DNA from: Montifringilla adamsi
Lineage: Eukaryota > Chordata > Aves > Passeriformes > Passeridae
Direction of reading: 5' to 3'
DNA: 64,000 nt
Assembly (NCBI GenBank): GCA_017590115.1
Contig: JAGGNK010006448.1
Location: 14,199,860 to 14,263,859 of the forward strand
The notes under the pieces are model-generated. The model saw only the letters and a list, made by a program, of their open reading frames with translations. It did no database searches and had not been told where the DNA came from. Made by a program: the position numbers and the translations under genes. Positions 11,976 through 24,453 of the stretch are shown piece by piece. The first letter of the stretch is position 1. Every line of letters begins with the position of its first letter.

Positions 11976-14606
11976 TGGGTGAGTTACATCAATCTCTACT
12001 TAATACAATGGTTTCTTTTTGCTAGATTTAGTATAACTGCTTTGATAAAATTGCTTTGATATAGTGCCCTATACTACAATATCCTATACACTACTATTAG
12101 TTTCAGCTTTTATACTGAGAGGTAAATAATTCTGATTGAGATCTTTTGTCTGATCATTTGTCATGATAAAGAATTCATTTTATAAAAATATATCTGATTT
12201 ACCATCTTTAATCCTTCAGGACAAGGTTCCTTAAACAATTGACAATTTGTGGCTGATTTGACCCAGGCTCCTCTCTCAGAATAAGTTAAGAATGCAACGG
12301 GCACCTTTCTGCATTTCATGGTTCAACAACAGGGCTTCTCTAACGAACTTTGTCTGAAGCTCCCACTCCTACCCGTGACAAAGGGTAGGAAGACCTTTTC
12401 ATGACTTGTCAGCAGATTTTCAGGAAGAAGGTTCACCACATTTTGGAATGATAAAGCCCTGTTTCCAATTATTGAAATGTGAGCAGACAAAAGTGCAAGG
12501 AGACACTGCTGCACTGTGACTCAAGCTGTGCTGAACATCACATCTCACCATCTGCCTTCATCTCCACATCTGTTCTTGAAAAGAGGGACTTCGTAATGAA
12601 CTATGAACACATCATAAAACTGGATGGATGTAGACAGATCCTGAAGGTAAGCCCTTAGACTTTTATGGCATGTCACTTAAACCAAAGAAAACCTCCTTCA
12701 AAAAGAAAAATGGTTCAAAGCAAGCAGTATCTGAACATTGTCTGCAGACATCAGTGCCAGAGGCATATTTCAACAGTCCAAAAGCCTGCACTTCTGGCAA
12801 AGATAGGAATTTGTGGTGTGACACTCTAAAGAGAGAGGCTGAAACTAAGGAAATATTTGTGGTGTTCCAGAGTTAGAAAGAAGTTTTCAGGTCTTTCAAA
12901 GTCTTCACAGTTTATTATCACTTGCTGATTAATGAACTAGCAGCTATATAAATGACCAGCCAGTGAAGTAGATAACTTGGAATATGTTTAGTAAAGTACA
13001 AGTTACACCTATCCTCTGTACACAGTTTCTGAAGTTTGAGGTAAAGTCCTGGGTCCACTGAATTAATAGAAATTTTATAACTGATCCCTGTAGTGCAAGA
13101 TTTCACCAGCTGTTCTGTTTGTTCAGACAGGTATTGAATTCTTGACTTTGAACTTAGGTTCTGCCATACTAGCTTTAGAGTGTTTCAAATGCACATAAAA
13201 ACCTGAAAAGTAGGAATATCCACTATGTCCACTGCAAGCATCCACAGCAAAGTCAATTACAGCAGTGCAAGTATATAATTTTCAGAAATACCAGTAGTTA
13301 TTTTCCTTTCCAATACTGAACAAACAAAAAATGCTTACTAGTGGTAGAGTTAGAGCACATCCCTGTCTCCTGATAAGTGCTTCCAAGCATGAAAATGAGG
13401 GGTTTTTTTTGTTCTTATCATCCTTATCATTTTACAAATGCAATATGTCTACAACTGCCACAGTCAAAAGGTAGAAAACCCATTTTGCAATAATGCAAAC
13501 AGCAGATTCTGCCATTTGAACTCTCATATACAGCTAGAATTTATTTAAAGAAAAAGGACAGACTGATATTATGGATTTACACATAGGCAATTTTTGATGT
13601 CTTAAGAGTTCAATAGATATAATGTCAACAGAAGTTGAATATTAATGTAGGTTTTTAATTGCATTTTCCAAGAATAATTATAATAAACTTACACTGGCTG
13701 TAAAAAAATAATCTTCGTGACTTTTACATGGCACATTAGTGCTGCTTCGTTGGCAGGCAGTAATTTGTTAATCTAAGGTGGTCAAATTATTGTGATTCAT
13801 GTAACTGTACTCTTTTCATGTAACCACTGTTGAATATCAATTACTTCATACCTGATACTTAAGTTTAGACTTGGGACAAGGCATCTCTCCCACATGGAAC
13901 AAACGTGGCTCAAAATGCCTGGATAACTTGATTTTTCTGATTCCTTTATCTTTTATTAGGGGCAAATCACCATTTCAAGCAATTTTTATGAAGCACTGAT
14001 TGCAAATGTGAGGTGCTTTGAAACTGACAGTGATAAGTGCCTCTAGCATTCTGAAATTACAGATTAGACAAAGATCTGTCATAAGTCTTCATAAATGTAC
14101 TCTTCCTTATCTCAACTTAGATAAAAGTGGCAACTACTAGGACAAACAGGAATTTGTTGGATGCTTTTTACTATATCCTTGAAAAGTCACGGTAAGTGTA
14201 AGGATTGTCTGCTCTACATGGATGAAGATCACTACTTTTAGCAAATGACAAGAATTTGGAATAGCAAAAGCAGAGCTGAATTCAGGACTTCAAGTCTTAC
14301 ATACTTTAGTGAGACTTTCCACAGATTGAGAGGAACTGACTATTTGGGCTACAAATAGTCCTACTTCAACAGTATTTCCTCTCTGTGACTTTGCACCAAA
14401 GCAGCAGCTCTTACATTTTAGGCTATGTTTCCATCACTGGCAGCCAGGCAAAGATTACCTAAGTTACACCAAAAGTTACACTAAGATTCCCTAAGTTACA
14501 CCAAAACTGCAGTGCTGGCTTGGAAAAGACCCAGTGCTCCTCACATGCCCAGCTCTCCTTGGCACAGCTGGCTTTCCAGGCGCAGAATGAGAGGGCTGGC
14601 AGGAGA
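11976..14606. other. Unique AT-rich noncoding sequence, nothing recognised
   Basis: No mobile element or coding exon recognised. Small frames at 12323-12514 (-) and 12670-12876 (+) lack any domain signature. The last 150 bp before the GAAGA array contain a short local repetition of a ctaagttacaccaaaa-like phrase at 14459-14508. Confidence 0.5.
14459..14508. repeat. Short imperfect tandem duplication
   Basis: The phrase ctaagttacaccaaaa appears at the start and end of this 50-bp stretch, with a related aagttacactaag copy between. It is a local slippage-type duplication just upstream of the GAAGA array. No function is implied. Confidence 0.75.
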
Positions 14607-14610
14607 AAGA

Positions 14611-14775
14611 GAAGAGAAGAGAAGAGAAGAGAAGAGAAGAGAAGAGAAGAGAAGAGAAGAGAAGAGAAGAGAAGAGAAGAGAAGAGAAGAGAAGAGAAGA
14701 GAAGAGAAGAGAAGAGAAGAGAAGAGAAGAGAAGAGAAGAGAAGAGAAGAGAAGAGAAGAGAAGAGAAGAGAAGA
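14611..14775. repeat. Perfect (GAAGA)33 pentanucleotide microsatellite
   Basis: Thirty-three uninterrupted GAAGA units, 165 bp with no substitution, flanked by slightly degenerate purine sequence (14601-14610 and 14776-14782). The plus strand is pure purine and the minus strand pure pyrimidine, with mirror symmetry, so a triplex-prone structure is possible. Because the unit is 5 bp, all three frames on both strands stay open. This produces false frames from 14459 to 14915 (Glu/Lys/Arg repeats on plus, Ser/Leu/Phe on minus), which should not be annotated as genes. The lack of interruptions suggests a young or actively changing array. Confidence 0.98.
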
Positions 14776-15460
14776 GAAAAAGATGGGCATCCTCCATGCA
14801 CCCCAAGGTGCTGCCTGGGTGTAGCTGGGAAGTGCCCCTCGGAGCTCTCATGTACCTCAGTACAAACAGCAGACGCCCCATAACTCCTGATGAACACTAA
14901 AACATTTAAACACATAGTCTGTGTAAAACTCCACGTGCTGCTGAGGGCACAGGTTCAGAAGTGACAAGGGTACAGAACTGAGCCCTAGGGACAGCTCATG
15001 CTGTTCCATTACTGCTGTCTGTATGGCAGCAGCAATATTGACAGCAATCAGATGGGATCCCTTGCACTGCACTGCGTGTGGATACACAAGATGGCAGTTT
15101 TCCACCCAGGAAGGTTTTGTGTTCTAAATTTAAATGAGATCTCGTTTATAAATAGCTACAGAACAATGTTGTTAAATGCCAGCATCATGATGATTACAAA
15201 TTGCATCAATGGAAGCAGAGAAAATTAACAGCTTTGCCTTAATCCTTTGTATGTTATGTTGGAGAACTTGTCAATATGACTCCATTCCCAGCACTTCTAT
15301 TCCTGTAATTTGAAGTAGTAAAACCCTCACAAAATAGAATGTCTACAAAGACAAACTATCTAAACCAGAAATGGCAAGAGAATTAAGTTAAAAAGTTCAA
15401 AGTTGATGGTACTGCCCATAGCAACTGTTGAGATTGACTGTGCTTTTTGAAAATAAACAA
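14776..15460. other. Unique sequence, nothing recognised
   Basis: The first 150 bp after the pentanucleotide array are relatively G+C-rich, then ordinary AT-rich sequence follows. Open frames here are extensions of the repeat frames. No element recognised. Confidence 0.5.
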
Positions 15461-15550
15461 CAGCAAAAAAAACCAAAACAAAACAAAAACAAACAAACAA
15501 AAAAAAAAAAAAAAAACCAAAAAAAATCCCAAAAAAAACCCAACCACCCA
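15461..15550. repeat. A/C-rich low-complexity tract
   Basis: A-runs punctuated by CC and CCC (aaaacaaaac, aaccaaaaaaaat and cccaaaaaaaaccc motifs). The complement is T-runs punctuated by GG/GGG, the same texture as the plus-strand tracts at 16562 and 26963. The minus-strand frame at 15360-15575 is driven by this tract and is not a gene. Confidence 0.9.
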
Positions 15551-16560
15551 GAAAGCTAGAAATCACACAAGGCAAAAGTAAGAATTAACTTTCTTATTTT
15601 GTAGTGGAAGTCCCCTACAGTTAGATATTGACTCCTTTTCTTTAACAGTTGGATACAGCATGCTATACAACTTGGTTTCAGTGTGCTGCTCACCAGAAAG
15701 TGTTGGTCTCCATTGTATTACTGAAGCTTACGAAGGCACAGTTAAATGCCATGCAAATAACAAACCACAATGCATTTCACTAGATGGCTGCTCAAAGTTT
15801 CATTGTAGGCATCCAGAAAATCTACAAAGATAGCATTCAGAATGGCAGGAGTTACTAAGTGCACCACTAGGAGCAGCAACAACATCAATGCAGGAAAACA
15901 ACTAAAAAGAGAATAGGTCTGATGTATTACTGCACTACCCTAGTTTCACATGACTCTTATACCAGCAATTTTCCCAGGAATCGGTCCAATTCCATTTTGC
16001 TGGACAGAGTTAGAGCAGCTTTAGGGAGAGTAACACAGCAATTAATCAAATTTTCTACAAACTCCTATTATATATTTCTCCCTATCAGAAACCAGGAGGA
16101 AATATGAGATATCTTCAAAAATAACTGCAAAGAGATATCCTCACAGTGATCATACATTAAGAAAGAGGACCAAAATGCTTACTGAGGCAAAAATAAAAGT
16201 GGAAAAATGTTACTTTTGTTACCAAAGTTGTGACATGTAGTAGAGATTTGAGGAGATAAAGAATTTCCTTGCAAAGTAAATGCATAAATTCTGAGAACCT
16301 ACTGCTCAGACACAGAGGTGGACTCTGCTGCAGCCTCCATGAGGCAGAGCTGCATTATATACTAAAATTATAAAAGGACCCACAGCCCAATCCAATATGC
16401 CATGCAGGTTGTAAGCTGCCACAGGCTTAGGCTTGCTGGGAAGGCTGAAGCACAAACACAGGATCAGGTGGTTGCCCACCCAGGAGGCTGCTGTCCTCAT
16501 TGTCAACAGCGTTTCAGAAGGCACCTGGGAAAGACTAAGATTTGTATTCTTGTTTCCATG
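15551..16560. other. Unique noncoding sequence, nothing recognised
   Basis: No repeat family or gene recognised. The last 250 bp (about 16300-16550) are G+C-richer and open on both strands, but the translations show no known domain. Confidence 0.45.
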
Positions 16561-16561
16561 G

Positions 16562-16692
16562 GTGTTTTTTGTGGTTTGTTTTGCTTTAGTTTTTTGGGGT
16601 TTTTTTTTGTTTTGTTTTCTTGGGTTTTTGGTGGGTTTTTTGTTGTTGTTGTTGTTGGGGTGGTGGTGGTTTTTTTTCTTTTTTTTCTTAAT
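16562..16692. repeat. T/G-rich low-complexity tract with (GTT)n and GGTGG runs
   Basis: T-runs separated by GGG or GGGG, then (TTG)5, then a GGGGTGGTGGTGG block at 16657-16669, then more T. The closely spaced G pairs could form at most a weak two-tier quadruplex on the plus strand; this is inference. Plus-strand frames at 16402-16710 are products of the tract. Confidence 0.9.
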
Positions 16693-17410
16693 TTAGTTTA
16701 CTACAAATAGTATTTATCTAGATACGAGAGAGGAATAATAATAGTTTATTTCTAGCCACTAACAGTAAAAATTCTTATTTCTAAAGCATTCTGGTGAAAA
16801 CAAGTAAAGGTAAATATCAGAGCACAAAGAAAAAATATCATATATAGGAAGGTTTGCAGGGGAATTTCTGACTTGAAATCAAAGCCAAAGGAAAAAATAT
16901 GCTGAAAGATGCGGAACTATGATGACCTCACATTCAAAGGAAGAGGACTTCTGATAATGGAGAACAGGAGTGAGACTCAAATAAAGGGTGTTTAATATTA
17001 TCACCCATACCGCTAAATTTATTAGTGTTAACAAAATGGTATAAATGTGAATATGAAATAAGAGACCCTAGAATGGAGAAAAAAGATGAGAGGAGACAGC
17101 CAGGCTAACTAAATAAGGCAAACTTTAAGAAAAGGGAGTAAAAGGGAAATACTGTGGGGGTTCAGAGAAATTAATTCTAGAGTTCGGATGAATTAAGTTG
17201 CTACTTGAAGCAGGTGACCTTTCCAGGAGTTTGGTTGGAGCACCATCCACCTGTCCAGCCTAAAAAAATAAAATCACAGCTAAACTGTTGGTTAACAGCT
17301 GTACACATTCTGAACACAGTTTGTGAGGTTTTAGGTGTTTTGGGATTTTCTGATGTTAAGGCTTAACCAGTGTGGAATCAAACATTCCTTCCTGAAAATA
17401 CTAAGTTGTC
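16693..17410. other. Unique purine-rich noncoding sequence
   Basis: AT-rich with many short A/G runs. No repeat family, RNA gene or coding signature recognised. Confidence 0.5.
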
Positions 17411-17428
17411 TTTTTTTTTTTTTTTTTT
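17411..17428. repeat. Poly(T) tract, 18 bp
   Basis: Eighteen T followed by CAG. A T-run ending in cag resembles a splice acceptor, but the downstream frame (17494-17676) is short and unrecognised, so no exon is called. Confidence 0.85.
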
Positions 17429-18047
17429 CAGTTTCTTGTCCTGGGTTTCTGCTTACCCAGATATTATACATCATTATCTAGAGAACCTGTAGAATGAGGG
17501 CAATAGCTAGATCCCTTGAAATGGAATTAAATAAAATGAAATATTTATTGCAGTATGGAATGAGTGTGCATGGTATGAGAAAATACCAAGGGCTTGGATG
17601 GAAAACGAACACTGTCAGAGTTTCTATCTGTAATCAGAATTTATTCTTACATCTCCAATTAAGTACACTCAAGTAGTTTTTTGAAGTTCTCTTTTGTTTT
17701 TTAAGATGAACCCCTAGGAATTTGTGGGTATCACGTAAAAGCCCTGGTGGACCAATAACCTTTGCAGTCAATGTGAGGAAATATTGAGGCTGTTTGCCAA
17801 TGCAACAGAAGAAGCAAACTAACTGAAAAAGGAAACCAAGCAAAATCAAAAGAGAAAGTGTGAAGTTTAAGGTTATTAAAAAGAAATAAAATCAAATGAG
17901 CTGTTTGAAGAGTTCACATTATAGTGCTTCTATTAAGCCAATGATGGCAGCACACTCAATGAAGAGAAGTACATTTAATGCATGTACAGCAGAATATTTT
18001 ATAAAGTGGTAGCATATATTCTTGCTGTAAGAGAATATTCTAACAGT

Positions 18048-18066
18048 AAAACAAAACAAAACAAAA
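18048..18066. repeat. (AAAAC)n microsatellite
   Basis: Nearly four units of AAAAC in a short pure run. Confidence 0.9.
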
Positions 18067-18208
18067 TTTTTGAGAATCATTGGCTACCACAACCAGGAAA
18101 CATACACCTTTGTTTTCCATAAGGAAAGATTATGCAAATGCTATCTGAAATTCACACACTTCTGATAATGACTGCCAGTATTCTGCCTTTTTTACAAGTC
18201 TTTTTTTC

Positions 18209-18230
18209 GTTTGTTTGTTTGTTTGTTTGT
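18209..18230. repeat. (GTTT)n microsatellite
   Basis: Five and a half perfect GTTT units after a poly(T) run. Confidence 0.92.
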
Positions 18231-20560
18231 AGGAATAATCTGGAAAATTTTAATAGCAAGCTTCAGTTTTCAGGAAAAGGTCCCTGCTGGCACCCTTTGA
18301 ATCATTAGTTTTTTAGGCAGATGCATAAGGAAAGGATACCTTTGTCTTCAGAATGTTATCCAGAATTAAACAGGACTACAGGGTTCAAACAAATCTAGGC
18401 TTGACTTCTCAGTGTCAATACTTATTTGTGTATCATGTTTAAAATGCAGGGGTTGGAGACAGAATGAAACAGATTTCAGAGGTATTGCTAGACATATGTG
18501 ATTATGCATACGATAAATCCCCCCAAAATTCAAAGACACCTTCAAATAAAAGTCATGAATGCAAACCATGCAACCCACGTGTGAATCTCTTCCTACAAAA
18601 AGACAGAAAAGAAATGAAAAAAGTAATAAAAACTCTCCTAATTCTTGTGACATCTTTGTGCCCATTCGCAAGGCTCCTTTTAACTTCATAATATTAACCT
18701 CCATAAGGAAACCTCAGAAGGAAAAGGCATTCTGTCTTAAGCGGCAGAGATATAAATGCAAGGAGCACAGGGAATTCATAAGGAGTGAGCTATATTAACC
18801 TTCTCTGTCTCTAGTCTTTCTCTTTTCTCTCCAAAGAAAGAAGGAGATTCTAGATTAACAGCTTCTTCATTGTCAGCACTACATCATTCCTCATCCTAAG
18901 AGCTTTAAATGTCCACCTCACAGATAGCCAGTATTAAACAGTTAAGGAGTAAACCATACTAATTACCATACTAATATGTGCGATTTTTTAATTATCATTT
19001 TCATCAACAATATCTTCCCTTTTCTAATGTATATTTTTTTTAAATCTGTGGCTGGTTAAGATGACCAAGTTATCTGATTTGTAGCAATTTCCCTATTACT
19101 TTGGAATTCCCAAATCAAATTGTGTTACCTGGTGAACCTTAACCACCATAAATCAGAAAGCTCTGGTAAACTGAGACACGCATCGCAGTTTCTTCCACCC
19201 ACAAACACGAAATTCCTGGGGGTCCTACAAAGCAAACCAGCAAGGAATAATCTCTGGTGAGTTATGCCCTATATTTCAGTTGCAAGTGAGAAAAGGGTGT
19301 GGAATAGCCTTAGGCTTCCAGAATTGCACATTCATCAATTAAAAAAAAATATATAGGAAAAAAGGAGAGAGAGAAAATCAGTTTGTCTGACCAAAGCATG
19401 CGTAAAATACAAAGCAAATTCAGTGTATACGCCTTGTCAAAACCGGCAGCAAGAGAACACAAAACACTGTCTTAACAATTTTAGGTCTATTAGGAACAGC
19501 TGAAAACCAGCACATTACAGAGAATATTTGCTAAGAGTAAGCCAAAGATTATTGTGATGACAAGCAATAGAAAAACTGAAACTGCTTCCATACATGGGAA
19601 ATTATGCTCAATTCACTAATTCCATAGGTTTGCTCAATCTTGATAAAACTGAAAGGGAAATTACACACATACAAAATAAAAAACATGATGAAATTTACTT
19701 TTGTGTAGTAAAGTAGGAACCCTGTAGAGCTGGTTATAAGACTAACAATCAATAGACAGCCCCCCTCCAGATTCATTAAACTAAAGCCTCACAACAGAAC
19801 TTAAAGTAAACCCAACTTTTTTCTTCTTACTTCAGAGGCACTTGTAGTTTCCATCCCAAGCTCCTCCCTGCTAAAGAAAGAATTAATGAAACTCCATAAT
19901 AGTTTTAATGTCTTGACAGATATGTTAATATTCAAAAGCTTTAAATGAGGAATACAATTACAGTTCTCACGATGCAGCTAAAAGATCAGTTCAACTTCAG
20001 TTCCACTTAATTTTTACTGCAAGTGGACAGTGTCCAGCACAGGAAATCCTGGTTACTGCTGCTGACCACGACTATTTCCGCTGCTGAATGCAGCTGCTAT
20101 GAACTCTTGGGGTCTTAAAGAATTAGTGGAACTAAATTATCTGAGATATGAGTAGGTTGGAAAGTTCCTGTTAAACTAAGGCCACCTTACAAAACAACAT
20201 TTCACCAATACATAATATAGCTGTGTACACGTAACTATATGAAAAGTGAATTGTGCTAAAACACCAACTAGATTAGACCACATAAAGAGTGTTTTGCTGT
20301 GAAACAGAATTACATAAAGAGCAATATGAAGGTAAAATAGTACATAGACACCACAATGAGCACCGTACAGAAGAGTTCACCTACCATGTGAGATTCCAGC
20401 TGCAAACTGTTTCTTCTTTAATTGTCTCCTCCCTGAGGCTTTGTGCATATTGAAACACATGAACGTAACCCCCAAAAACACCTAGTGCAACACAAATGCT
20501 AGCAATTATCTGGGTTTTTTTCTATTTTGTTTAGTAAAAGAAGTAAAAAATCAGTCCTGT

Positions 20561-23500
20561 TGTTTTTCATCCACTCAGCACTAGATGAGTCCTGCAAACA
20601 CCAACAGGCCTCTTTTTTCATGTAACAAGTTGGTAGAGAATGCGGAGAACTCAACAACCAAGGCTATAAGAGCAAGAATGTGGGAGCCTGAGCAGAGCAG
20701 AAATAGAAATTGTATCACTGTCACACACAGTGAACAAGAACACTCAAATACCAAGTTGGTAAAAAGGTCATAACCCATGCCATGTATGCCAAAGCAGGAC
20801 TGTGAAGGACTTTTCAAACCCAGCAGTGGGTACAGCCATGGCCTTTGAAGGAGAGAGACCATCATGGCTTCTGTGGCAGATGAACAGGCACTACATTTGT
20901 ATCCTCATGCCTAGACATGTGAGGCTTTTAAGAGTCTTTTAAGTAAAGCTGTGTAAGTTTCTGAGAGTCTTGGGAGGAGTGGATTGTTTCTGGGAAGGGA
21001 GGAGTTAACAGGGAGGGTGGCCTGGGCTGGAGGAATGCTGGGCAGCTAGTGAGAGCAATGTGAAGATAAGAGCAGGGCATTAGGGCAGGAAAGAAATGCT
21101 GTGGGGATCACACTGGGGAATACAAGGCTGGGGACTGTACCTTTGCTGCAGAAGGGCTAAAACCTGCTCCTGCTAGGAGAGGATGGTGAGGGTAGGAGGA
21201 AAGACCAAAGAAAGATGTTTCAGGTATTACGCAATGTGAGAGGAAAAAAGAAAACTGAGTTGGCTAAGGAAACTGTTACAAGTGCTGCTGGATAAAACAG
21301 AGTGGATAGGAGAGGAGAAGGTGAGAATCACAACTCTCACAGGAAGATAACTGAGAAGCTTACACAGAAATGACAGGTAAAATGTGTAGGGCAGTACAAA
21401 TCAGAGGACAGCTAGTAGCACAGCTGTGGCACAGAGGGGTTTGGAATGGTCCCTGTCCACCTGGTACTGCTTCTTGTGAAAAAAAATCGCCCCCAGCTGA
21501 CCAATGCAGATCAAAATCACCTGCCTGAAACTGACTCTGCAGCCACAAAATGGTTCATGCACAACCCACACGAAACACCAGTAATGGAGAATTAACTGTG
21601 CATACATCCAGAGATGAGATGTGTTAAAGCAGCTGGAAATGGTATCTGCAGGGCTTTTTTTGAAAGACCAAAAGCCATATGGATCCACAGTCACGTGTTA
21701 AATGCAACTGTTGTCTGTGGTTATTAGATGGGTGCCAGAGGGAGATGCAGTCCAGTTAGGGTGAGCTAACATTAAAAACAGCAGTGCTGGAGGATTCACT
21801 CATCTCTTGCACGTGATTATGGGTCCTTTGAACCCTGCTAACACAAACAGTCTGGATTCAGAAGGGCAGGTTGGCAGGGCTGGGAATACTCTCCAGGAGG
21901 GAACAGATCCCAAGGAACCGAATAAAAAGGAGAAGGCAAATATGTACAAAAGTAGAAGATACAAGCAGTTTTAATGCTTGTTAATACAGGCCCTGAAGAC
22001 ACACAAGCAAGTGGAAAGTAAAGACAAGATGGACCCCTGCAGTTCTGTATATGGGGCTTGACTGCAGGATAACACAAAGGGGTTTTTGTATTTTTATTTT
22101 CCCAAGAATTCTGCATGAGTCACGAAAATGGCATTGGAATTAGAATAATTGTGTTTCAAATTAAAAATTGAATGCCTGGGAGAAGATACAGCCAAATGGA
22201 ATAAGAAACCAAGAACCACATTCATGCATAATTTGGCAAAACTGTATGCTAGAAATCAAAGAGAAGATCTCAAGAGTCAGGCATTGAAACCAAAAGCAGG
22301 TGATCTCCAGCAACATGAAAGCAACAATTGCAGCTCTACTATTTGAGGAATATTTAGACATTAAGATTGGACAGAATCACTTGCTCAACCCTTTGGGAGA
22401 CAGCAGATTCAGATATGATTAGCCAGGAGATACTTAGAGCGTCAATCCTACTGTAGATGTAAGGAGTGGTTCTAACTTGAGAGAGTTTGTTGCTGTTTCT
22501 GATGTCTTGAAACACACTGGGGGCCTGCACAACACACAACACAGCTTGATGAGTCTTTGGGTAGGGGGGTGATGGTGTTGTGTGCAGCAAGACAGGAGAA
22601 AAATGACAGTTTAAGTAATGATCTCTGGCTGAGAAAATTATCTTAGTCTGCATCTCAGTAATAATTGTTTGTGCAGGGATAATGCAGCAACAGAAAGCCC
22701 TGCAGCAATCTTGGTTATACAGTGGTGAGTGGCAGTGAAAGCACCAGCTGAAACACCCCAGGGATGAGTGGCAAGAGAAGCTGGCACACATATGCTCAAG
22801 ATAAGTTGCTGTAGAAGGATTAATACATTTATGTTCAGGTCCAAAACCACAGAAATCGCATGAATGTCCAAGTGAGGCTAAGAAAGGGTTGTGACCCACT
22901 ATTATTAGCCCAGTGGTTATGGAGTACTAGTTCAATGACCCAGCTTATGTAATTGACCAGTGTATCAAAGAGTGATGAAAGGATCTGGAGTCTGGTTTTC
23001 AAGGCAGTAAACACTGCCACTCCACAAACAGCACCTTGTGCTGTTAGACTGCCAAAACCCATGGCCACAGAATTACAAGGACAAAAGCAGTTTTCAGTCA
23101 TGGACGTATAAATATATATTTTCTTCATCGGTCTGTTATTGGGGGCGAGTTGTTTTGGGTTTTTTTTTCCTTTTCCATAGAAAGTAGGGCCGGTATAAGT
23201 TTGTTCTATATTTCAAGGCAAACAATATGACTTCATGTAAATTCCTTGAGTTTCACAATGATATTCCAGTATGTCAAGATATTCAAACCACCTGAATGAG
23301 TGAAAAATTAATACATGAGTAAAGGAAAAGCAAAATATTATAGATGCTGTAGTAAATGTCCATTGGTTTTGTTAAAAATTTTTACATTTCTTATAACTAG
23401 GAATGTTCATATATCATTCATACACACAAAATTATGTGTTAGGGTAGAAAGGAAAAAGAGAGCATTCTGCACTGCCCATAACTCCTGTGACTGCTAAAGG

Positions 23501-24396
23501 AGTTTAGTGTATAATTTATATGAGGAATAAAAACCCTTCACATCATTAGAAATCTACCAATTTCAATATCTGAAATATCTCTCAAAATTACTCTTCTATG
23601 TTTAAGAGCAGGAAGAAAATTTTATACAGTAAATTCTTTAAAAGTAATTTCCTCAAAGTACATACACCATGAAAAAGAAATCAGCCTTTCCATGTCATTT
23701 TTCAGTATAAAAATCATCAGCCTTGGATGACTTTTTATTACGCGATTTTGCAACCAGCGAACATAGTGTACAGGAGTTAGTTATTGAAAATAACAATTTG
23801 GCTTTTTGTAAAGCAGTTGACACTGCAGTTATCTGAATGGCTGCTTGATAGGAACTGCTTGCAGGCTACTCTGGTTTCTGCTCTTCCAGGACTGATTCTT
23901 GTGGAGTTACAACCCAAACTTCATCTCAATGGTAAAATTAGACTGGAATATTTTAAGAATTGCAATGTTAGTGTAACTGAACAGCTTAAAAAAATCAGTA
24001 ATAGCACCTGTAATTTAGCATTTGAAGTTACTAAGAGTTTTTAAAATAGCACGGAACAAAAGCCAGCTTAAATGAAGCAAGCTAGTAGTAATATTAGAGT
24101 GACAGTTGAACTTAAATTGCTGGTTTACCCCTGTATTTTCATTAAAATTGATAATTTTTCTCAAAGGTTCTGTAAATTGCTGGACCACAGAAGGTACAAG
24201 GACAGCAGTGAAAAGAGCCTGCCTGTGTGAAGATGATCCTGTGTTGAACAAACAGTAACTAACCAGCTGCCAACTGCACCTTCTCTTTTGGGCTGACCCC
24301 ACCCATTATTTACTGCTCTTTTCCTGGTGACTTTGACACTCACTTCTTGAAGAGAGTGATAATAGAGCCAGGAATACAGGGCTGCAGTGAGATGGC
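20561..24396. other. Moderately G+C-richer unique sequence, no element recognised
   Basis: From about 20.6 to 23.1 kb the sequence is richer in purines and G+C than its neighbours. It holds the longest frame not made of simple sequence (22354-22899, minus, 181 codons), overlapped by another minus-strand frame at 22835-23128. These are Cys/Ser-rich and Leu-rich with no recognisable domain. They are open in different frames and have no splice or promoter context I can defend. This could be an old, unrecognised repeat or plain intergenic DNA. Confidence 0.4.
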
Positions 24397-24453
24397 ATCA
24401 TAATATCCCCTGCGGCTGTGGGGATATAATATCATAATATCCCTGTGGCTGTG
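24397..24453. repeat. Imperfect local tandem duplication, about 34-bp period
   Basis: Two copies of an atcataatatccc...ggctgtg phrase, at 24397-24420 and 24431-24453, differ by a one-base indel and one substitution. They are separated by ggatataat-type sequence. Confidence 0.85.

Larger units (their letters stand above)
17429..20560. other. Unique AT-rich noncoding sequence with small simple repeats
   Basis: Contains an (AAAAC)n stretch at 18048-18066 and (GTTT)n at 18209-18230. No other repeat or gene recognised. The frames at 18366-18798 on both strands have no domain features. Confidence 0.5.

Noticed and set aside
14459..14915. Five overlapping open frames of about 100-140 codons on both strands.
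   Set aside because: All are generated by the (GAAGA)33 array, which lacks stops in every phase. Outside the array there is no domain or conserved feature.
17411..17676. A T18 run plus cag followed by an open frame, resembling a splice acceptor and exon.
   Set aside because: The frame is 60 codons without a recognised domain, and no partner donor or exon was identified. T-runs followed by CAG are common by chance in such sequence.
22354..23128. A 181-codon minus frame overlapped by a 97-codon minus frame, the longest not made of simple repeat.
   Set aside because: No recognisable domain; Cys/Ser-rich and Leu-rich composition; the two frames are out of phase and have no splice or promoter context. 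Considered as a possible retroviral env remnant, but no env motif was found. A protein search against bird proteomes with no hit would confirm rejection.
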